Shown here piece after piece: positions 56,199-64,000 of a stretch of DNA of 64,000 nt. Source of the DNA: Dinochytrium kinnereticum (taxonomy: Eukaryota; Chytridiomycota; Chytridiomycetes; Chytridiales; Chytridiaceae); contig JADGJT010000056.1 of assembly GCA_027604005.1 (NCBI GenBank), positions 1 to 64,000 on the forward strand, read 5' to 3'. The notes below the pieces were generated by a model. It did not search any database, was not told the origin of the DNA, and worked only from the letters and a program-made list of their open reading frames with translations. Both the position numbers and the translations under genes were made by a program. Positions within the stretch are counted from its first letter, which is position 1, and each line of letters starts with the position of its first letter.

Positions 56199-59100
56199 CT
56201 ACAAGTTCTCCCTTGGCACCGACACTTCATCGGTTGGGGGGTCGAATAGCGATATCCTGACTTTTGGGATATGGGTTCCAAGCCGGACCCTTCGATCTCT
56301 CTCCCACTCTTCCCACCTGATAAGAAATTAGTATTTGGCTTCCAAATTCAAGAACAAATGGATAGGAAAGCTTTGCTAGAGAGATGAATCTGACCTTCTG
56401 AGCTCGACGGTTTCCGGATCGAACCTTCCTTCTTTTTCACCGTGATGCTCTCCTTTCCCCTCTCCTTCAATCTTTCGGGTTTCACCCCAACTAAAGTCGT
56501 CAAAATGCCAAAAGGCATAGACGGGCAGAACAAAGTTCCAAACTGGAAGTGCAAGCAGATACACCAGCATCCAGCCAACGTAAACCAGTTTCGCGCTAGT
56601 GATAACAATCAGAAATCCTGGCAATCCCAGTATGGCCACAAGCATCAGCACCGGAATGATCTCGACGCTCCCCGCAAGTATCAGTTTTATGATAATATAG
56701 ATTGTAAAGGAAATGGCCGCGGGCAAGACAACAGTTCCTAGTAGCTCAAGCTTGATGATTGATAAGTAACGCTATATGTGTAGAGAATAAACGAAAGACA
56801 TGGAATCACCACTTACCAAGACAACAAACTGCATGCTAAAGCAGAAAACTCCACAGAGATCTCTGACAAGCACTAACTCCAAAAGATTATGGATCGTTGA
56901 ATTAATCCATCTCCTTCTCTGGCTGAGAAGCACCTTGAATTCGTCTGGGACAACCGTCCTGCATATCGCCTTCGGAACAAACACCATTTTCCGCTTTGGG
57001 AAAGTTCGAAGCATCAGGGTAGACAAGAATCGATCTTCTCCTAATAGCAACAGGTTCTTCTTGTGCAGAGTATCTACGACATTCTCTGAATACTCCTCAA
57101 CGATATCGGGATTGACTAAAATCGGCACGAAGTATCCGTCAGGCCCCTTAGGTGCCTTGACCCGAAACATGCAGAAACACCCCGGAAGGCATGTGACTCC
57201 TCCAAAGACTGACTCAAACGCTTTCCCAAGGTGGTGGGAGATGTAGTATTCAAAAACCTGAATCATCGAAACCCAGGAATCCGTCTTATTCGATATTCTC
57301 GTTTCTCCGCACAGCCCCATGATTGATCCATCACTTTTCATTGCCTTAATCATATGGAAAAGTGCCATCTCGTCAACTTTGGTATCCGCATCAACCATCA
57401 AAATATACTCATAGACGTCTGGAGTCATAGAGGTGATGTGATTGATCCTATAAAACAATTCGAAATCCAACTCCGTCATCAGATCATCAAACACACATCG
57501 GCTTAGGAAGTTCATCAAAATAAGTTGAGAGTCACGTTTTCCCTATAAGTGCAAGATCGTTAGCGGCGGTTCATATAATAGCAAGTCTTCTTACTCTATT
57601 TCCAGGCTTTTTAGAGGTGGCTTCATCGGCAGTTCCGCATTTTACAACAACGATGGTTGGAACATCACCCGAGGCGACTTTATAGTAGCCAGCATGCTGA
57701 AAATCATAAATTTGTTTGCCAGATGGGACGTTAAGAAAAACTTACAATATAAGCTTGATTATGCTGCTTGCTGCCGTCAGCAATGGCAACGTAAGACACG
57801 GGATGGGCTTGAGGAAGATCCTCGTCCATGTGCATCATATCCAATATCGTCTCGGGCGTCGATTTGCTATTACCGCTCCCAGTGATCATACCATCCGCAA
57901 CTACAAACAGCAGCTTTCGGGACTGTGCATATTTTGCAGACGCCAGAGAATCAAGAGTGGACCTGATTGATTCTTCTCCTTCGGAATAGCAGGTTACCAG
58001 CATAATAACAAAAGGATCTTCCTCGACCTCTGCAACCTCGTTACTTCCGCTCACACCTTTATAGTGATTCGCCTCAGATCTGTTACGACCTGGCGATCGA
58101 GAGTACTTTGAAGAAAGACACCAGTAGAATGCCAAAGCAATCATGAATCTTGAAAAGACAAGACTGAGGATAGTAATTAACGATACCGTGAGAATAAGAT
58201 CGGCGGCAAAGCAGCCCGGAGTTACTTTATCCACATATCCGACAGTATAACGCGATTGAAAGCAAAAAACCGCATTTATCGTCTCTTGACTAAAGTAAAA
58301 CGCTTTCGTCCCATCCCTGCCTATGCTGGCCAAAAGCGTATTGAAGGCCGTCGAGTTTTCCGCGAAGAGCTTCCCCCGGTTAGAGCTTTGAAGAAATGGA
58401 TATGCATTCATAACAATCCCATTAAATGCAAAAAAGGCTTGATCTCCCGTAACATTCGCAATGTTGTTCCACTCAAAGTAGATCTTTTGCTTTGGAAGAT
58501 AGCGTAATACGTTGACATCTGGGCATGAGGAAAGATCGCTAGGTATCGCAGGTGATTGCGGCGAGAATCGAATGCGACAGTCGTAACCATCCAAGTGAAG
58601 AAATTGGGCGCAATAATCATAAGTTGGACGAAAAAGCTTGGTAATGTCTCGTCCCTTCCAGGACTCATTCAGCTCCAGTTTGAAAGGTGACTCAATAAGC
58701 TTTTTAGCAACGGAGCGATAGTTATAGGCGAATCCAGAGACGATGACTGAGTCATCCAGATATGTTTTTGAAATGTTGGATGGTTCAAAGAACTTGATGC
58801 TATCGCCATATGTCGTTGGGCAGAGTGTGAGCTTCAAACCGAATGTCAAAAAGCCCACCAGGAAGCACCAGAAGAGAATGATCATGCATAGTGCGACCTG
58901 GGTGTATCGTTAGCAAGGCACGGAACAATGTATCATCTGATTTACCTTTTCTCTCCAGGCTTGCTGGACAGCTGGGTTCTTCATGCCGAAAAATCGAAGT
59001 ATCGGCGGGAAAAAGCAGCATGTGAGGACTCGAGAAAACCAAACCCAGGAGTTGCATGGGCAAGCCCTTAGCTCCTCCGGTGTCTGGTCAACATACACCG

Positions 59101-59459
59101 TACTCGCAACCGTTCTTGGGAGTGATGGATTTCGATTCGAGGTTGCCCCTGGTTAACCAGTTAGGAATCTTTCAGGGCTACTGAATGAACAAACCGATAC
59201 GAGCGGCTGGTGGTCCTGCTGAAGGGTTTCGAAGCATTGATCTAACACGGCGATGTCGCTCGGGGCGAGTAAGTGTCCCTCTCCGCACAGATGATGAGAG
59301 GTTGTCCGTCATTGTCCTCACCCCTGGAGTGCCATCTCCGAAGCTCAGAGCTGTGCTCCTGGGGCGGGGTGACAGCAAACTGCTTGCTTGTGGATGTCCA
59401 TCCTGAGACCTTACGCCTGCCTGCAAGAAGCCCCCCAGATCCTTACTCCTTCGGGGCAT
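56199..59459 (-). CDS. chitin synthase, division 2 (class IV-like)
   Basis: Seven exons (59459-59195, 59148-58946, 58897-57746, 57696-57595, 57542-56817, 56750-56395, 56316-56199) give 973 aa. A basic, disordered N-terminus of about 110 residues leads to two membrane segments flanking a lumenal domain with a cytochrome b5-like fold (GRDITKLF). The cytosolic GT2 domain has [15 protein letters not shown] (about 625), GEDR (about 743) and QRRRW (782-786), all expected for a catalytically active enzyme. A cluster of hydrophobic segments ([13 protein letters not shown] and others) and a short tail follow. It makes chitin from UDP-GlcNAc at the plasma membrane. No myosin motor is present. The start could also be the downstream Met at 59312. 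Confidence 0.93.
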
Positions 59460-59702
59460 TGTGGCTTCTCAAGATGCAAGCAGCCTGGTGCTGTAGTGCA
59501 GTTGATGCGTTTCGTTGGTGCTGCTGATCGATGTAAGGAGTCACCGAGGGCCCGTCCTGTTTTGCTTCGTCCTGCCACTGTGCTAGTTATTAATACTCGT
59601 TTTCTCCGACCCCATCCCGCCAGCCAGTGCTTGTCCTGGTCCTGGTTTTCGGACTTGTTCCCCTTGTCATTTCGGGGTGTAATGAAAATTTTATTTGGCT
59701 TG

Positions 59703-61216
59703 TCAAAGGATGATTCTGTACTTGATAACTTTAGGTACAATGTTCACAACGACGCGTCCATCAAATGACAGCGACGCAAAGATCCACGGGTCCGCATTGC
59801 TCCACGCGACACTGTTTACGCTATCCTCGTACTCGCGGTAGCTCGATACCAGAGAGTCAACATTGCTATGGGGCGTTAGAAGAAGGCACGCGATATGTGA
59901 TACCCACCCGGATTGAGAATCATGAGCTTTCTCGCCTAGGCTTTGAATGAGATCCTCATCCTCGGAATCAATTGTATCGTGACGCAAAGGTGTTGAGGAT
60001 ACGGAAACAATGTTTTCAAGATTGACCTTGCAGTCTGCTCCCGAAGTCAGCAGAAGTTGATCGTGGAATCTATTGAAGCATGCCGAAAGAACCCTAATTG
60101 ATCGCTATTAGAAGCAGCTAAAATATATAGGATACCAGAATGAATGGTTTTTCAAGCTTTTGACAGGATTCTTCCCATTTCGTGTATCCCAAATTCGAAC
60201 GTAACCATCTTCTCCTCCCGTGCATGCAAAATATTGCTTATTCGGGTTAAAATCTATGGTTGTGACTGAGCCAATATGCGCATTTCGGAGAGCAAAAGAT
60301 TGTCTTTTCACGTTGAGACTAATATAAGAATGAGCTACGCACTTGTTTGATTTGATATCCCAGCCAATAACGTCCGTTGAAACTCCCATAGCAAATCTGC
60401 TCGATGTATGCGGGTCCCATGCCCCACATTCTAGCATTGGTGTCACGCCGCAGCTTTCGACTTGCGACGACACATCTAATTCCACGTCAAGCTGAGTGAG
60501 GTTCAGTCAGAGTCTGAATCAAGAATTAAACTGTCACTGACCTGAGCTGACGACAGTGAGTTTTCCAACGTAAAGATCTTGACTCGACTCGAGTGGAGTG
60601 TGGCAATGCGTCCTAGCTGTGAAGAAACCTCCCAAAATGCTCTTCATCACGTGTATCAATAATGAAATCGCTCATTCAGATTCCGATGGCTCACCGCTTC
60701 ACAGACTCACTCCCGTCGTCAATTTGTATTAGTTCACTCAAACTCCCCATCTGGTTGGCCAAGCGCCCCTGATCATCCGTCACTAGCGCACCTAACATCC
60801 AGATGGACGCTTTTCCTTGGCCATTTTTGGTGTTATCTTAAGAGGCAGAGTTCAGCATCAATCACAGACGATGAATCAAATACCAGAGTGTGTTGTAAGA
60901 ACCATGTCAGGTCGTGAAGGGCAGGGGACCAAAGACATGATCTTATCTGGATGCTTGAATGTCTGCCATGATATTTCAAACTCGTCTTCGTCAAAGTCTA
61001 AAATGTAAAGCTTGATTGTGGTTGTTGACAAAACCAAGTAATCCTAAAAACCAACCTCGTTTTCGTCCTTTGAGCTGTAAGTACCAACAAAAAAGCGATT
61101 GCGATCTGTCTCAGCAAGCTGCGGCGCGATGCATAGCGACTATATATTAGCAGTGGCTCAAGGGCAGCGGATAGTACTTGATGCTTCAATCCAAAGACAC
61201 AGCTCCGCTCTTCCAT
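59703..61216 (-). CDS. EIPR1: EIPR1/TSSC1-like WD40 protein
   Basis: Eight exons (61216-61178, 61139-61056, 61010-60884, 60836-60695, 60641-60542, 60491-60136, 60093-59908, 59865-59703) give 398 aa, the usual EIPR1 length. WD-repeat landmarks are TTIDFNPNKQYFACTGGEDG, VRIWDTRN, SVNSVAWSNADPWIFASLS and FDGRVVVN. The ending VPKVIKYRIIL matches the family's conserved C-terminus. EIPR1 works with the EARP and GARP tethering complexes in endosome recycling and dense-core vesicle traffic. The first intron is 38 nt and the sixth 42 nt with a GTATCC donor. Its start codon is 75 bp from that of the divergent NDUFAF7 gene. Confidence 0.93.
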
Positions 61217-61291
61217 CCTCGTCCAATTTTGAAGTCAGGACAGGGAAAATATTTTCTCCGCATCATTACCCTGCTCACCAACTTGCAAGCC

Positions 61292-62856
61292 ATGCATCTT
61301 GCTGGACGATTGCGGTCTTTTCATTCCTGTGCAAGGAACATGGGATACTGGTAAACAATATATGATCTATATTTCCGACTTATGCATTGATCAGGGATAG
61401 CTTTCACCTGCGTCAAAAGTATAAGCAGTTTGAGCCAAAACCATCAACTCCTTTTGTTCGCATGGATCTGCCAACATTGATGTCAACATCAGAACCACCA
61501 GTCGGGGCTTCCATGCTGGCTCGAGATTTTATTCACAACTCTCTTTACAATCCACAATATGGCTACTTTTCCCGGAATGTGTAAGCTATACTTCTTTTGT
61601 CAAAGACTTATGAAACTCAGCGAGATCTTCAATCCTCCAGCGATCGACTTCCCCTCTATACGAGACATGTATCATTTTTTGGACCATGTGGCCGAGATTT
61701 ATCAGACCGTCGATAACAATGATTTTGTAAATAACTCCTCTCGACAACTATGGCATACGCCTTCAGAACTTTTCAACGTGGGTGTCGATGTTTCCAGAAA
61801 CGTTACCCGTTGTTGTCCTCCTTGAATTCACATTTTAACTTTTTTTTCGCAATAACTATTAAAGCCCTGGTACGGTTATGCCATTGCGAAACATATATCG
61901 AAGACTGCCACAGAAAAAGGCATATCAGACGTAAAGGTTTACGAAGTTGGGGGTGGAAATGGAACTTTGATGCACAATGTCTTAAGTTTTTTAAAGCAGC
62001 ATGAACCGGATGTATTTCGGCGTACAACTTACACGATTATTGAAATCAGTCAAACTCTATCTACTAGACAAGCAAAGACTGCAAGAGAGTTCGCCGACAG
62101 AGTCCAGGTTGTTAATCAATCGTTCTTCGAGTGGGATGTTAAAGTCAACGAACCTGCTTTTGTTATGGCTATGGAAGTTTTCGTAAGTTTACTGGATTTA
62201 AAGAACTGGCTGACTTCTTGTAGGATAACCTATCCCACGACGTTATACGATATGACCTTGAGACGGGAGAACCATATCAGGGAGTCGTGCATATTGACGA
62301 TGAAGGCGACTACTGGGAAGGCTTTGAGTCTATAACGGACAGCAGCATTCAATCGTTTATGAACATTTACAAAAAGCATTCATGGAAGCCTTCCGTTCTG
62401 CCTTCTGTGCCTATGAGGCAACTACGAAAACTACTACCATTTGCCCCTAATTTGTCGAAACCTGAGTTTATCCCAACGATGTCTATGAAGTTTATGGAAC
62501 AGCTTCGCGATTATTTTCCGAATCATATGCTCATTATCTCGGACTTCAACAATCTACCGAAGGCAGTTGAGGGAGAGTGTGGCCCGGTCGTCCAAACACG
62601 ATACAATGGAATCATGATACCCTGCTCTACATATCTGGTTCAACCAGGATGGTTTGACATTTTTTTCCCAACAAACTTTTCTCGCCTCCAGCAGCTACAT
62701 GATCATATATGCGGGCCGCGCCCGAAACATGGGGTTTGGACGCAGCATGCATTTCTTTCGAAATATGCAGACCTTGAAAAAACCAATACTCGTGCAGGAG
62801 ACAATCCTATGCTCTCTCTTTACGAAAATTTCAGTTTCTACACAACAAAAGAATAG
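61292..62856 (+). CDS. NDUFAF7: mitochondrial protein arginine methyltransferase NDUFAF7 (MidA-like)
   Basis: Five exons (61292-61350, 61395-61580, 61621-61777, 61865-62182, 62224-62856) give 450 aa. The N-terminus (MHLAGRLRSFHSCARNMGY) is a plausible mitochondrial presequence. Family landmarks are ARDFIHNSLYNPQYGYFS, YEVGGGNGTLMHNVL (the SAM-binding glycine motif), TIIEISQTLS and EVFDNLSHDVI (spliced). NDUFAF7 dimethylates an arginine of NDUFS2 early in complex I assembly, so its presence implies that the organism retains respiratory complex I. The 3' end runs to TAG at 62854. Confidence 0.94.
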
Positions 62857-63033
62857 AATAGACATTTATGGGATATTTTTTATGAATTAGAATAGTCATT
62901 GAAGTTAAAAACTAAACTCCTTCGCACTTAGTACATGAAAAAAAGAACACTTGGTTAAGCTTATTTTAACTTCATTATTTGGAATCCAGTCATATTTACA
63001 CATTCTCTATTAATCTGAGCAAAAGGTAAATAT

Positions 63034-64000
63034 CTACTCTTTTAAGAAAGGCCAACCATTTTTGTTGCTACGCGAACGGTCTAACTCTTCCTGCAGTTCA
63101 TTTATAACCGACGCATCCTTTCCTCTTTCCTCCCGCAGTTTTTGAATAGTAGACTCAAATTCTGAAACCAGCTTCCGTATATCACGCAATCTCCTCTCTT
63201 CTGCTGTACGAAGTGACTCGCGCAAGTTAGACACATCCCTGCTGAGCCTCGCGTTCTCAGCTAGTAGTCTCTGCGTCTCCCACCGCAATTGCTTCACTTC
63301 CATTTCAGAAGAACGTCGAGAGGTCTTTTCCGCCACATAGCTATTAATTAGATATGGGCTTATACAACAAAGCATGAACTTACTTGCGATTTATCTTTTC
63401 TAAAAGCTGGGTGGTGATAACGGTATCGAGCTCCATAGCATCTTGCACGACCTTTTCAGGATCATCTTCGTATATTTTATATAGGCGACCCCCCTTTAAG
63501 AACTCTAAAATTCCCTCTAGTTCTGATTCCCTTAGGATATTTTCCTTTACAAGGAAGAAGTAAGACGGTAACCAAGCATAAATATTCCAAAAGAGGCAAA
63601 AAAAAAAAAAAAAAGAAAGAATAAGAGGCGAACCTGATTTCTTTTCAAAATTGCAATACTGAATCGAAGCATTGTTTCCGTGGCGCCTTCCGCAAAAATG
63701 ATATCGAAAATGCGGAAGACGAGAGGCAGTGGAAAATTATAGGTGAATAGCGTGAGAAACCACGGGGATGCATAGGTATCCGCCATAATGCTATTTTGAA
63801 CAAAATGGCCGAACAGTCGCGGTAAATAGAGTCGGACCAGTTCGGAATGCTGATACAACAATAGGTGTAGTCCCGGCATTTGCGGCATAAACAGCGTTCG
63901 TAATCCATACTTTCGGACCGTATCCCGGGACGGGTTTTCTTCCATCAGTCTAACAAATAATGCAAACGCTTCGATTTCGGTCATCTGTTTGCGGTTAGAT
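63034..64000 (-). CDS. TBC-domain Rab GTPase-activating protein, 3' part (Gyp5/EVI5-like)
   Basis: Partial: the gene continues beyond the right edge. Visible exons are 63984-63634, 63544-63384 and 63340-63034; an intron acceptor (CAAACAG) precedes 63984. The first exon covers the C-terminal half of the TBC domain (EIEAFALFVRLMEE, PGLHLLLYQHSELVRLYLP, WFLTLFTYNFPLPLVFRIFDI). Then comes a helical linker with LESELEG-like motifs and a long C-terminal coiled coil (about 95 residues, heptads of Leu/Glu/Arg). This is the Gyp5/EVI5 arrangement, which inactivates Rabs in Golgi-to-surface traffic. The catalytic Arg and Gln fingers would lie in the missing exons. Confidence 0.9.

Overview
This 64 kb window is nuclear DNA of a fungus. 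It has short spliceosomal introns (mostly about 40-130 nt, GT-AG with a few GC-AG), a division-2 chitin synthase and a fungal DAHP synthase. Several other genes point to an early-diverging, probably zoosporic (chytrid-type) lineage: gamma-SNAP, EIPR1, a CNBD2-like protein with two cyclic-nucleotide-binding domains, a GH26 glycoside hydrolase, a molybdopterin synthase large subunit and a cytosolic-type DDT/PHD factor. The chytrid assignment is inference from gene content. Exon models were spliced by hand from reading frames and splice sites; nearly all close in phase, which is why most gene confidences are high.

Layout. 1-1.8 kb: tRNA-Asp and a gene-poor flank. 1.8-8.4 kb: an 8-exon Munc13-type (MUN/C2) protein with a long low-complexity N-terminus. 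8.4-14.8 kb: an unusual accessory block holding an orphan 5-exon gene on the minus strand, a four-copy tandem repeat just upstream of it, and a degenerate tandem array of internally deleted copies of the 3' end of the Munc13 gene and of the orphan gene. 14.8-22.8 kb: a Ran1/Ksp1-like protein kinase, a 17-exon ABCG half transporter and an OCH1-type glycosyltransferase. 23.1-25.3 kb: a large E2 ubiquitin-conjugating enzyme. 25.3-28.7 kb: gene-poor, with an inverted repeat and one cysteine-rich membrane or secreted protein. 28.7-35.8 kb: DAHP synthase, a secreted GH26-like mannanase/glucanase and the CNBD protein. 35.9-40.5 kb: a formin-like GBD/FH3 protein whose FH2 domain is missing and whose last exon encodes a DUF1771-Smr domain. 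40.7-64 kb: a compact housekeeping stretch with ribosomal L31, cytochrome b5, MoaE, gamma-SNAP, a small unknown protein, a DDT/WHIM/PHD factor, Cwc21, Cwc24, Jjj1/DNAJC21, a proline-rich CH-domain protein, chitin synthase, EIPR1, NDUFAF7 and the 3' part of a TBC-domain Rab GAP.

Themes. Membrane traffic recurs (Munc13-like, gamma-SNAP, EIPR1, TBC GAP), as does pre-mRNA splicing (Cwc21 and Cwc24 as neighbours). The right half contains several divergent gene pairs with very short shared promoters (21-75 bp between start codons). The points most worth following up are the formin/Smr architecture, the duplication array at 8.4-14.2 kb, the inverted repeat near 26.5 kb, and an apparently overlooked small gene near 50.4 kb. 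No mobile element with recognisable transposase, CRISPR array or virus-like gene was seen.
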